DNA of 64,000 bases from Streptomyces sp. NBC_01460 (lineage in GTDB: Bacteria; Actinomycetota; Actinomycetes; Streptomycetales; Streptomycetaceae), in contig NZ_CP109473.1 of assembly GCF_036227405.1 (NCBI RefSeq), positions 124,001-188,000 on the forward strand. The letters run 5' to 3'. Each line of letters opens with the position of its first letter. Positions within the stretch are counted from its first letter, which is position 1. A program made the position numbers and the translations under genes. Below the pieces are notes generated by a model, which made no database searches, had not been told where the DNA came from, and saw nothing but the letters and a program-made list of their open reading frames with translations. This document shows positions 50,889-59,205 of this stretch, in pieces.

Positions 50889-51026
50889 CAGGGCTGAAGC
50901 CGCAGGGTCGCTCCGCCTCACCAGCAGGCCCCGGGCCATCCGCCCGATCGGTGTAGTGGTTCAGGCTGGGACCCGAGGATCACTGGGGGGGTGAAGAGGG
51001 CGTGACACGCCTTCAGCACACCGAGT

Positions 51027-51286
51027 AGCGGACTTCTCAGCCTCGATCAGGATGGCCCCGCCTCGAGGACGACCGCCGCGCCCAGCCCGAGTTCACCCTG
51101 TTCACCGGCGACGCGGATGACCCGGCGGATGTACTCACCGTCCGCGACGTCCTCCCGTACCTCATCAGCCAGAAGAAGGCGGCTGCCCGAGCCCGGGCAG
51201 CCCTGGCCAGGGAGGCGCCCGGGGAGGCGAGTGCACTGCCCGTGTCGATGCCCTCCGAGGCCACCGCCAACGGGCCGGCGTTCTGA
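51027..51286 (+). pseudogene. C-terminal fragment of an unknown protein
   Basis: A plus-strand frame reads QPEFTLFTGDADDPADVLTV and RDVLPYLISQKKAAARARAA to a stop at 51284. Codon use is natural, but no start codon lies downstream of the previous in-frame stop, so it is a gene remnant. Confidence 0.35.
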
Positions 51287-51310
51287 TCCCTCACCCGGCC
51301 TGACGGCCCT

Positions 51311-51598
51311 GTGCCGTCCCCGGCCCGAGCAGACGAGGGCCAGGGGCGGTGCGCAAGACCGGAAAGCCCGGCACCCCGACGGACAAGGGCGCTGGACGAC
51401 CTGGACACCGCCCCGGGCTCCCCCGCCACCTGCGACCACCGGCTGCTCATCCAATGTGCCAGCCACGCCGACCAGGACCACGACAGCTTCGAAACACCCC
51501 TCCAGGACGGCCGGCACCACCTCGCCGACATCCCTTGGCCGCGACCGCCCCTCGCGGCCGAGCAGACCGACCCGACGCCGGCAAGGAGCACCGCATGA
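51311..51598 (+). CDS. Possible hypothetical protein, 95 aa
   Basis: The last ~65 residues (LDDLDTAPGSPATCDHRLLI, QCASHADQDHDSFETPLQDG) have natural composition. The first 30 are Arg/Pro-rich and may be misassigned. It overlaps the next gene's ATG by ATGA, suggesting coupling. Confidence 0.35.
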   Translation: MPSPARADEGQGRCARPESPAPRRTRALDDLDTAPGSPATCDHRLLIQCASHADQDHDSFETPLQDGRHHLADIPWPRPPLAAEQTDPTPARSTA

Positions 51599-52464
51599 CC
51601 TACGAGACCGATCTTTCCGAGGCCAAGCGCACCGGCCGCGCCTGGGGATGTACCTGCGGCACCGACAACCCGCCCACCTACGACTGCTGCCACGCCTGCC
51701 AGCGTCCCTCGTGGACCTGCGCCGCCTGCCGCACCGTCACCACCGTCGGTCGCAGCGAGTGCGACGAATGCGGCGGCACGACGCCCGCGGAGCTCCTCGG
51801 AGACGGAGAGGAAGGCTTCGAGATGACCTGGGCGGAATGGATCAACACCCCGATCGGTCCCCGCATCGTCGGCGGCCACTACGACTACGGTGACGACGCC
51901 ACTGCCTACGAGGTCCTCGACGTCGACCCCGGTCCCCGCCCGTCCTGGCCGATCTGGCAGATCTGGCAGATCTGGCAGATCACCGTGCGCCGCGCCAACG
52001 GCCAGGTCCACACGCATTGCTCCCGCTTGGACGCCCGACGCGACCGCGCCCACGGCACCGAACCGGAGGGTGGGCCGGCAGCTCCCGCTTCGGCACCTAC
52101 GCTCCGCTGTCCTCAGGACGGCGGCCGCACCGAGGAGTACCAGGTTCGCAACCCCGAAACCGGCGATGTCTTCGATCGCGCTCGATGTACCCACTGCAGC
52201 CACTCGTGGGACCTCGATCCGGGCGCCGACGCCTTGTGCCGCGCCTGCGGAGGGTCAGGATCCAGGGGCTCGGCACCGGACCGCGCTCCTTGCACCGCGT
52301 TGCGGGTGTGTCGGCACCGCCAGGTCCTGAGCGTCCTCAACCGAATCCCTGGCAGTAGTGCCCCCGGGACAGCCGCCTTGCTTGCCGGCCGACGGCCGTC
52401 CTGGGCTACCCATCCCGTACGAGACGAGACAGAGGTTCCAGGATGGACGCCGCCACGCCCTTAG
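51595..52464 (+). CDS. Zinc-ribbon hypothetical protein with IWQ repeat
   Basis: A 289-aa frame with AAGGAG upstream of the ATG. The N-terminal ~75 residues hold zinc-finger-like cysteine pairs (WGCTCGTDNPPTYDCCHACQ, WTCAACRTVTTVGRSECDEC). A middle part (EEGFEMTWAEWINTPIGPRI) precedes IWQIWQIWQI, which is encoded by three exact copies of GATCTGGCA (51951-51977). A second cysteine cluster (CTHCSHSWDLDPGADALCRA) follows at about residue 200-220. The last ~65 residues look less natural. Function is unknown. Confidence 0.55.
   Translation: MTYETDLSEAKRTGRAWGCTCGTDNPPTYDCCHACQRPSWTCAACRTVTTVGRSECDECGGTTPAELLGDGEEGFEMTWAEWINTPIGPRIVGGHYDYGDDATAYEVLDVDPGPRPSWPIWQIWQIWQITVRRANGQVHTHCSRLDARRDRAHGTEPEGGPAAPASAPTLRCPQDGGRTEEYQVRNPETGDVFDRARCTHCSHSWDLDPGADALCRACGGSGSRGSAPDRAPCTALRVCRHRQVLSVLNRIPGSSAPGTAALLAGRRPSWATHPVRDETEVPGWTPPRP
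51951..51977 (+). repeat. Triplet of GATCTGGCA (9-bp units)
   Basis: Three exact tandem 9-bp copies lie inside the zinc-ribbon gene. They keep the frame and encode the repeated tripeptide IWQ. Confidence 0.9.
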
Positions 52465-52594
52465 ACTGGCTGGGCAGCCTGTTCACTCGCTGGAGTGAGC
52501 CACACCCGGGACAGGTTCTCCATGGACAGTGTCCTGACGGCGCGGCCTTTCTCCCACTGGCCCGTGCTGGGGGTACGCACGAACCTTTCCGCCG

Positions 52595-53059
52595 TCACGA
52601 TCCGTGTTCGTCGTCGAGATGATGCAGCTGTTGAGGGCCTGGGGTGGTCGGCTGCTTCGCTTGACCTGTTGCGCTCAGCCGCTCCGTGGCGGACGCCCCG
52701 CTGGGTGCCAGCCGCTGTGTGATCCGGTCGAACAAGTCCGTCAGCGGCCCACCGACGTCCTGGCCGAACTCAGTCAGCCCGTAGGTGACTTGGGGTGGCG
52801 TCGTCGGCTCGACCTTCCGCCAGACCAGGTCGTCCTGGACCAGTGCGCGCAGTGTCTGAGCGAGCATCTTCTCGCTGATGCCCTGGATGCTGTCGCGCAG
52901 CTCGTAAAACCGAAGGTCGGTGCTCCGCAAGGAGATCAGCACCCAGATTCCCCACCTGCTGGTCACGTGGTCGACCACGTCGCGCGCAGGGCAGTCGGTG
53001 TGAAACACCTCATACCGATGGCCCGCCTCGGCCTGCGTCAGCTGCGCACCTTCCCCCAT
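52595..53059 (-). CDS. HxlR-family transcriptional regulator
   Basis: A 154-aa winged-helix regulator. CPARDVVDHVTSRWGIWVLI with SLRSTDLRFYELRDSIQGIS and EKMLAQTLRALVQDDLVWRK is the conserved HxlR core, including the N-terminal Cys that may sense redox or electrophiles. VTYGLTEFGQDVGGPL completes the wing. It is divergent from the NmrA-like gene, the classic HxlR target layout. Confidence 0.9.
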   Translation of the reverse strand: MGEGAQLTQAEAGHRYEVFHTDCPARDVVDHVTSRWGIWVLISLRSTDLRFYELRDSIQGISEKMLAQTLRALVQDDLVWRKVEPTTPPQVTYGLTEFGQDVGGPLTDLFDRITQRLAPSGASATERLSATGQAKQPTTPGPQQLHHLDDEHGS

Positions 53060-53080
53060 ATCTGGAGCTTACCTCTGGGT

Positions 53081-53105
53081 ATGTTCTTACGAAAAGTAAG
53101 CCTGC
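53081..53105. promoter_or_regulatory. HxlR-type operator in the divergent promoter
   Basis: CTTAC (53086-53090) and GTAAG (53096-53100) form an inverted repeat around GAAAA between the divergent start codons. A further GCTTAC lies at 53067. It is a good candidate for the regulator's binding site. Confidence 0.6.
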
Positions 53106-53151
53106 CTCCTAGCGTCAATTGCCGCAGCGCACAACGGACTAGGAGCTGAAC

Positions 53152-53991
53152 ATGATCGTGGTGACCGGGGCTACCGGGAATGTGGGCCAGCCTTTGACGC
53201 AGGCCCTGGCCAAGGCGGGCGAGCGGGTGACGGCGGTGTCACGGCATGCGGCGGCAATGCCGGACGGCGTCCGGCACGTGCCGGCTGACTTGGCCGAGCC
53301 GCAGGGCCTCACCCCCGCTCTGGACGGGGCGAAGGCGCTGTTCCTCCTGCTGTCCGGCGACCTGCACGCCCCCGAAGCCAGGCCGACCGGCATTATCGAT
53401 CTTGCTGCTGCCAGCGGGGTCCGCCGAGTCGTCCTGCTGTCTTCGCAGGGCGTGGCGACCAGGCCGCTCGGCCCGTCGCGGATCGCGATGCGCGCGGTGG
53501 AGGACGCGTTGAGAGAGTCAGGCCTGGACTGGGCGGTCCTACGACCGGGCGGCTTCGCCTCCAACGCCTTGGCGTGGGCGGAGTCCGTCCGCACGCAAGG
53601 GACGATCGCCGCACCCTTCGGCGATGTCGGGGTTCCGATCGTCGACCCGGCGGACATCGCCGAGGTCGCGGCGGCCTGCCTGCTGGACGACCGGCACACC
53701 GGCAGAATCTTCGAGCTGACCGGGCCCGAGGTGATCACGCCCCGTCAGCAGTCGGAGGCCATCGCCGCCGCGCTCGGCTCGCCGGTGCGATTCCACGAAC
53801 TCAGCCGCGAGGAGGCCAAAGCCGCGATGACCCAGTTCGTGCCGCCGGAGCTCGCCGACGACACCCTGGACATCATCTCCGCCCCGAACCCCGCCGAACT
53901 GCGGATCAGCTCGGACGTGGAACGAGTCCTGGGTCGCGCTCCGCGCCCCTTCAGCAACTGGGTCGCCCGTAGCATCGCCGCTTTTCGCTGA
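53152..53991 (+). CDS. NmrA-like NAD(P)-binding reductase, 279 aa
   Basis: An atypical SDR / NAD(P)H:quinone-oxidoreductase-type protein. MIVVTGATGNVGQPLTQALA is the Rossmann GxxGxxG motif. RHVPADLAEPQGLTPALDGA and LFLLLSGDLH follow, then VRRVVLLSSQGVATRPLGPS, GLDWAVLRPGGFASNALAWA and FELTGPEVITPRQQSEAIAA, typical of the NmrA/QOR2 group. The catalytic Tyr-Lys of classical SDRs is absent, as usual for this group. The HxlR regulator next to it suggests induction by electrophiles or oxidants. Confidence 0.88.
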   Translation: MIVVTGATGNVGQPLTQALAKAGERVTAVSRHAAAMPDGVRHVPADLAEPQGLTPALDGAKALFLLLSGDLHAPEARPTGIIDLAAASGVRRVVLLSSQGVATRPLGPSRIAMRAVEDALRESGLDWAVLRPGGFASNALAWAESVRTQGTIAAPFGDVGVPIVDPADIAEVAAACLLDDRHTGRIFELTGPEVITPRQQSEAIAAALGSPVRFHELSREEAKAAMTQFVPPELADDTLDIISAPNPAELRISSDVERVLGRAPRPFSNWVARSIAAFR

Positions 53992-54089
53992 GGCACACCT
54001 CAGCTGAACCGCCCGGGCAGCCTCGTGCGACTACGGCCGCACGGGGCGGCCCCGTAGCGTTACCGCCCACCAGCATCCAAACTACTGCG

Positions 54090-55060
54090 GCAACGTGGTG
54101 CACATCCGGCGAGCCCGGCGGGCGAAGACCACTGCGCGGCTCGCCCGGGAGCTGCCCGACTGAACGACGAGGAGCGCCGTCGCGTCATCGAGGAGCGGCT
54201 GCGCGATCAGGCTGCCCGCGCCGCGGAGACTCCGCGGCGCGCCAGGAGGAGGCCCACGTGCAGCAGTCCCGGCGCGATGAGGCCCGTGCGGCCGACCAGA
54301 AGCGGGCGGAGCGCGAGCGCGCGGCCGCAACTGCCGCTGACGAGGTCCGTCAGGCGCAGGCGTGCGAGGACTGCGGACAGCAGCAGGCGGCCGGGCTGTG
54401 CGAGGCGTGCGGCTACCGGCGCCGAACCGAGGCCCTGATCGCAGAGGCCGGAATGGTCGCGGCCACCTGGTCGGCCGACCTGACCGACCAAGACGCCATC
54501 GCCACCGTCACCACGGACGTGCGCGCGGCGCTGGAACACGAGGTCGCCGCCGGTCACGCCCGCTACCTGAACGCCATGGACCAGGACGCTCAGAACGAGA
54601 ACCCCACCGGTTTTGCTGCGGCCCTCGCCTACGGTGCGCTCCAGACGGTCGAGGAAGCACTGCCAGAGTTCCGCCACAGCGCCCCCACCGGCTGGGCCGG
54701 ACCGAGGAAGCTGACGCGAAAGCTCGGCGGGCATACAGAACTGAGCACAACCGCCGCTGGTTCCAGCACAACCCGAACGGGGCGGATGCCGTCGCCGCGG
54801 CGACGAAGGCAGCCGACTCCGCCCGGGCGCGCGCTGCGGAGTACCCGCTCGCGACGCGGCTGGAGCAGCTGCGTGAGCAGGCTGCCGCCCGGGCCGAGCA
54901 GCCCGCGGCCGCATCATGGTTGGACCGGCTTCCCGAGCTTGCTGCCCGGCAGCTGGAGGGCGACGCCGGCGGTGATCGTATGACCACCGAGTCGGAGCTG
55001 AGCAGGGGTCGACCTCGCGCGAAACCGAGAGATCGCACCCGGAAGCCGGTGACGGTCTGA
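54090..55060 (+). pseudogene. Conserved Streptomyces zinc-finger/helical gene, decayed
   Basis: LNDEERRRVIEERLRDQAAR, then after a shift VQQSRRDEARAADQKRAERE, CEDCGQQQAAGLCEACGYRR and TEALIAEAGMVAATWSADLT run in one frame. Near 54690 the frame changes again to TEEADAKARRAYRTEHNRRW, FQHNPNGADAVAAATKAADS and ASWLDRLPELAARQLEGDAG. I recall this repeated Streptomyces protein (coiled coil, CxxC...CxxC finger, helical C-terminus), but no function is established. Two or more frameshifts are present. Confidence 0.6.
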
Positions 55061-55076
55061 GGGAGCTCTGTCACGG

Positions 55077-55129
55077 GTGGACGGTGGGCGGGCGGAACGC
55101 TACTGGCGTTCCGCCCGCCCACCGTCCAC
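55077..55129. terminator. Perfect 24-bp hairpin
   Basis: GTGGACGGTGGGCGGGCGG and onward (55077-55100) pairs perfectly with 55106-55129 around the loop TACTG. It terminates the decayed gene and may also serve the minus-strand gene arriving from 55251. Confidence 0.9.
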
Positions 55130-55143
55130 ACGGATGATCCGAG

Positions 55144-55251
55144 TCAGACACGGCGGTGGCGACCGTAGTACTCGCCAGTCGTGCGGTGGAAGTCCGCATC
55201 GCCGATGTGCTTGTCCTTGTCGAACTCGGGTGATTCCTTGATCTGCCCCAT
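55144..55251 (-). CDS. Possible 35-aa small protein
   Basis: MGQIKESPEFDKDKHIGDAD and FHRTTGEYYGRHRRV form a short hydrophilic frame ending just before the strong hairpin. It has natural codons but no clear ribosome site. Confidence 0.3.
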   Translation of the reverse strand: MGQIKESPEFDKDKHIGDADFHRTTGEYYGRHRRV

Positions 55252-55415
55252 GGTGAGGTCTAGCAGACCTTCTTTTCGGCGCTGTCGACCCGGTTCACTG
55301 TGCCGCGGTAACGCATGTCCGCGAAATCGATTGCCATTCGAATCGATAAGCGGTAATCAGGCGCCCAGGGTGGTGTCTATCACCGGGCTTTCCTATGTGG
55401 CCGTTTACCCCGACT

Positions 55416-55571
55416 TTAGAAGAAGTGCTTACGCCCACCGACCGCGCGACCGGTCGCACCCAGGATCCACAGAATGGCGCCCACCAAGATGAGAATGCCG
55501 CCGATCGTCGTCAACAGACCCATACCGACCAGCAGGCCGATGATCAGCAAAATCAGACCAAGAATGATCAT
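55416..55571 (-). CDS. DUF6131-like small membrane protein, 51 aa
   Basis: The frame encodes MIILGLILLIIGLLVGMGLL, then TTIGGILILVGAILWILGAT and GRAVGGRKHFF. That is two hydrophobic helices with a Gly-rich turn and a basic aromatic tail, a close match to the short actinobacterial DUF6131 proteins. Function is unknown. Codon use has more A/T than its neighbours. Confidence 0.7.
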   Translation of the reverse strand: MIILGLILLIIGLLVGMGLLTTIGGILILVGAILWILGATGRAVGGRKHFF

Positions 55572-56082
55572 TTCAAGACCCTATCGTCAATCCGACTTAG
55601 ACGTTGGCGCGTACAGCCTCACAACGGCCTAAGTTCCATTTGGTTGGTAGACCCCAACCAGCTCCGAGTGCCAAGACCTCAGTGCAATAGCCTTGTGCCC
55701 GGCGACACGGTGTTCACACACCCCATCAAGAATTCGTTCAAGAGGCGGCTGCTGAACCGAGCCCGAGGACAACCGAATCCGCGACTGGGAGGCCGCCGTA
55801 GGCTCATCGAGCTGATCCGGCCCAAGGCTCCCCGCGTGACCGCCCGGCTCTTCGACGAGGCCCTCCACGCATCGGACGAACAGCCCACCTCCCCCGGGCT
55901 TCGGACCCTCGACATCACGATCTCCGGGCTGTAGAGGACGTGGGGTCGCTCCCAGGTCCAGGCGGCGCGTCGTTCGGGGTCGGGGGAGATGTGTGGCGGG
56001 CAGGGTGCGTAGTCCTGCCCGCCTTCGGTGACCCTGATCCAGATGCAGGCACTGACGGCCGGGCGCTGCGAGCACGACGGTG
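55572..56082. other. Region without a supported gene
   Basis: A plus-strand frame at 55800-55934 (LIELIRPKAPRVTARLFDEA) and a minus-strand stretch near 55960-56050 (ACIWIRVTEGGQDYAPCPPH) have somewhat natural composition. Neither has a start or a family, and both are probably remnants. Confidence 0.35.
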
Positions 56083-56655
56083 TCAGCTGAGCTGGAATGA
56101 GCTTGCTCGGTCGTACCAATTGGTGGAGGGGCAGTTGCCGGTTCCTGATCCGCCCAGATGGGTACAGCTGTCGATCCACGGCGAGGAGGAGCTGCTGTTG
56201 TTCGTGCCGTCGAACAACTTGATGTCGCAGGACTGTGCGGTGTAGGTGCTGACCGAGCTATAGGTGTCGTTCTCGCTGATCCCGCTGGGATTGTTGTAGT
56301 CGTACGCCTCTCCGACGAGGGTGGGCAGCGTGTAATCGACGTCCGTGGTGGTGGCCGTACATGAGCGATCGCCGTACCAGATGCTGTAGCCGCCGGATCG
56401 GTTGTAGTCAATCCAGTTGTAGACCGCGACGAGCGGGAGTGACGCCAGGGTGGAGCTGTAGTCGGTCAGGGCCTGCTCGGAGGTGAAGCAGGACTTTTTC
56501 TGCGCGGTGAGGTCGATCGCGCAGTACTGTCCGGTGGCATCCGCCACGGGATTCTGCGTCGCCGAGGCGGAACTGGCGACGGGGACAGTGAGGGTGAAGG
56601 CCGCAGAGGCCGCGAAGAAAATCCTTACCATTGAGACTTTTCCAGGAACTCGCAC
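56083..56655 (-). CDS. Secreted beta/gamma-crystallin-like protein, 190 aa
   Basis: An exported protein with a signal peptide (about residues 1-31, FFAASAAFTLTVPVASSASA). After an N-terminal region with a Cys pair (QYCAIDLTAQKKSCFTSEQA), the C-terminal half resembles the crystallin/I36-inhibitor fold. SENDTYSSVSTYTAQSCDIK precedes LFDGTNNSSSSSPWIDSCTH, and WYDRASSFQLS closes the domain. Such proteins bind calcium or inhibit proteases, but the activity here is unknown. The GTG start has AGGAGG 6 nt upstream. Confidence 0.7.
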   Translation of the reverse strand: MRVPGKVSMVRIFFAASAAFTLTVPVASSASATQNPVADATGQYCAIDLTAQKKSCFTSEQALTDYSSTLASLPLVAVYNWIDYNRSGGYSIWYGDRSCTATTTDVDYTLPTLVGEAYDYNNPSGISENDTYSSVSTYTAQSCDIKLFDGTNNSSSSSPWIDSCTHLGGSGTGNCPSTNWYDRASSFQLS

Positions 56656-57337
56656 AGGTTCCTCCTGAGAAGATATCCGGTCGGTGTCGTCAGGATGCCC
56701 GGCGACCGACCTGGTCGACAGGGCACTTCCCGGCCACAAGATCGGCCCGGTTCGACTCGGCTCAGCGCGTTCTCGCGCCGGCCTGCAACGATGCGTGTGA
56801 GAGTGTCGTCAGGGCCTTGTGGGGCCGATGACGCGGATTACTAGCGGCCCGCAGACGGCTGGTTTGCTCGGCGCCTGACGCTCGGCGAGGGCCTCTTGGT
56901 GTGCGGGGTCGGTCGACACCCTGCCCGAGCACGTCGAAGACACCGTGTGGGACGTCCTGGGCGCCGCCGCCGACCCGTGGGGTTTCCGGCAGTGGAACGC
57001 GGAGGACCTCGAGGGCGAGGAAGTGCGCTACGCGTCCGTCGGCCAGCTCTCCGCGCTGTCGCGCACGAGGCCCAGCGGTTGGCGGGTTGGCGGGTTGGCG
57101 GGTTGGCGGGTTGGCGGGTTGGCGGGTTGGCCCGACCGTGACCCATGGCTGAGGTCAGTCGTTACAGGGGCACAGGTTCTTTGACTGCCCCCGTGGTTGG
57201 CGGAACCTCTCCCGAATGCCCGCACCGATCAGGTTCGGCATTCGACGCTTCCTGCGATCGACGTGATCGCTCCCCTTACAAGAGTCGAGGTAGAACCCGG
57301 TGTGGGGCCCGGTCGGGGGCTCGGGCCTGGGGTGCCG
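56656..57337. other. Gene-poor region with a fragment and a tandem repeat
   Basis: A short plus-strand stretch (PEHVEDTVWDVLGAAADPWG, 56920-57060) has natural composition but no family, and it runs into the GGTTGGCG tandem repeat. No intact gene is supported. Confidence 0.4.
57077..57131. repeat. Tandem repeat of GGTTGGCG, about 6.9 copies
   Basis: Six exact 8-bp units start at 57077, 57085, 57093, 57101, 57109 and 57117, with a partial seventh (GGTTGGC). An 8-bp period shifts frame at each unit, so it is not coding-selected. It is likely to vary in length between strains. Confidence 0.95.
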
Positions 57338-58774
57338 TCAGCCGGCCTGTGCGACGGGGCGGCGCAGGAACGCGACGGCAATGGCTGCTCCGGCGAGGCA
57401 GATGATGCCTGCGGTGAGGACGGCCGCATGGAGGCCGCCGAGGGTGGCGAGGGTGGGACTGGTCGTGGCCGAGAGAGTCTCGGTGCGGACGGTCACGATG
57501 GCTGCGAGACCGGCTGTGCCGATGGCACCGACGAACTGGGGGAGCTGGGACAGCCCGCCCGCGACTCCCTGCTCCTCATTGCTGACACCGGAGGTCATGG
57601 TGGTGATGAAGGAGACGACGGTCAAGACGTGACCGAAGCCCATGACGCCGGAAGTGATGAGGAGAAGGGCGAGGCCGCCCTCGGCAGGCAGGAAGAACAT
57701 CGCGGCGGTCCCCAGGCCCTGGATGGTCAGCCCGGTCGCCATGCCGCCCACTTTGCCCCAGGCGGTGATCAGGCGGGCGGCGAGTATGCCGCCCACGAGG
57801 GCGGTGATGCCTTCAGCCAGGAAGCCTGCTCCGGTGGCGAGGGCGGAGAATCCGAGCACGTCCTGCATGTAGAGGCTGAGCAGAACCGTGGTCCCGCCGC
57901 ACATGCCGAGGGTGATGAGCCCGATGAGACCGCTCCACTTCACGGTGGGGCGATTCAGCAGTCCCAGCGGAACGAGAGGGGCTGCGTGCCGCTTCTCCGC
58001 CAGCAGGAATGAACCGAGCGAGACAACTGCCAGGACGAGGGAGGCAAGGGTGGTCCAGCCGGCATCGGCCCCGGTCGAGATCCCGTAGACCAGGGCGAAC
58101 AGGCCCACGCTGGCCAGTACAGCACCTGGGATGTCCAAGGTGGCTGGGACGCGGGTGTCGTTCTTCGGCAGCACGGACAGGGCGCCGATGAGCACGACAG
58201 CTCCGATGAGCACGAGAATGAGCATGGTCCAGCGCCAGTTGAGGCCACTGGTGATCACCCCTCCGCCGAGGGTACCCAGGACGAAGCCGAGCGACAGCAC
58301 GGCTCCGTTGACGCCGAGCGCACGGGTGCGCTTCGAACCGTCCGGGAATGTTGTCGTCATCAGTGCGATCGCCGTCGGCGCGATCATCGCGGCCGCGACC
58401 CCCTGACCGGCGCGTGCAGCGATCAACAGACCTGGGGAGCCGGCGAGACCGGCGCCGAGTGAGAAGAGGCTGAAGAGGGTGACGCCGATGAGGAACAACC
58501 GGCGACGTCCGACCAGGTCGGACACGCGTCCGAACAGCGGCAGCAGGCCTGCTGTGGGCAGCAGACAGGCCGTGGCCACCCACTGCAGGGAGCCGGTACT
58601 GGCGAAGCCGAGGTCGCGCCCGATCTCCGGCAGGGCCACCGTCACGACCGAGAAGTCGACACCGGTCATGAAAGTGGCACCGCACAGGGTGAACAGGATG
58701 AGCCAACCCTTGGCGCCGAGCCTGTCCGTGACCTCCTCGCCAGGGACCGCTTCCCGGTTCTCGGTTACTGCCAT
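57338..58774 (-). CDS. MFS drug:H+ antiporter, DHA2-like, 478 aa
   Basis: A 14-helix membrane exporter. The first helix begins GWLILFTLCGATFMTGVDFS, then VVTVALPEIGRDLGFASTGS and LQWVATACLLPTAGLLPLFG. RVSDLVGRRRLFLIG is the conserved motif A loop. GAVLSLGFVLGTLGGGVITS is motif C of antiporters. The substrate is unknown. The ATG at 58774 has GAGAGG upstream. It is divergent from the MmyB-like regulator, which may control it. Confidence 0.9.
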   Translation of the reverse strand: MAVTENREAVPGEEVTDRLGAKGWLILFTLCGATFMTGVDFSVVTVALPEIGRDLGFASTGSLQWVATACLLPTAGLLPLFGRVSDLVGRRRLFLIGVTLFSLFSLGAGLAGSPGLLIAARAGQGVAAAMIAPTAIALMTTTFPDGSKRTRALGVNGAVLSLGFVLGTLGGGVITSGLNWRWTMLILVLIGAVVLIGALSVLPKNDTRVPATLDIPGAVLASVGLFALVYGISTGADAGWTTLASLVLAVVSLGSFLLAEKRHAAPLVPLGLLNRPTVKWSGLIGLITLGMCGGTTVLLSLYMQDVLGFSALATGAGFLAEGITALVGGILAARLITAWGKVGGMATGLTIQGLGTAAMFFLPAEGGLALLLITSGVMGFGHVLTVVSFITTMTSGVSNEEQGVAGGLSQLPQFVGAIGTAGLAAIVTVRTETLSATTSPTLATLGGLHAAVLTAGIICLAGAAIAVAFLRRPVAQAG

Positions 58775-59205
58775 GGAATGCCTCTCACGGGGTGAGTTGG
58801 ATGCGGGACGCGCAGGTGCGCCAGCCTGAGCCACTGCTGCGGAGCGAACGCGAAACCCTTGGTTCGGACAACATCGCGGCGGAGCACGGCGCTCACTTCT
58901 ACGAGTCGTCCAAGTGGCCGCCTCGCCTTGCGGTCAGTCGGCTTGCGGCCAGCCTGTGACATGCGGGTGCCCGCACCCAGCCCTCTGTCCGGAGTACCCC
59001 TGCCGTGCCTACCCCTGCCAGGTGCAGGACCAGCTGTCCGGTGCACGGGCCAGGAGCTCACTCCGTCAACCGGCCAAGAAATACCCCCTCTTGGGACTGC
59101 AGCAGCTCCTCGAGAAGTGGACCGACCGACTGGTCGAGGCTGTCGGCTGACCCTGCATCTGACAGGGGCAGGCACGCGACGACCACGAGGGGCATGCTGG
59201 TAACC
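58775..59205. other. Divergent intergenic region, MFS and XRE genes
   Basis: No gene is supported in this 430 bp. It separates the divergent exporter and regulator genes and should hold both promoters, but no clear operator was found by eye. Confidence 0.4.
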
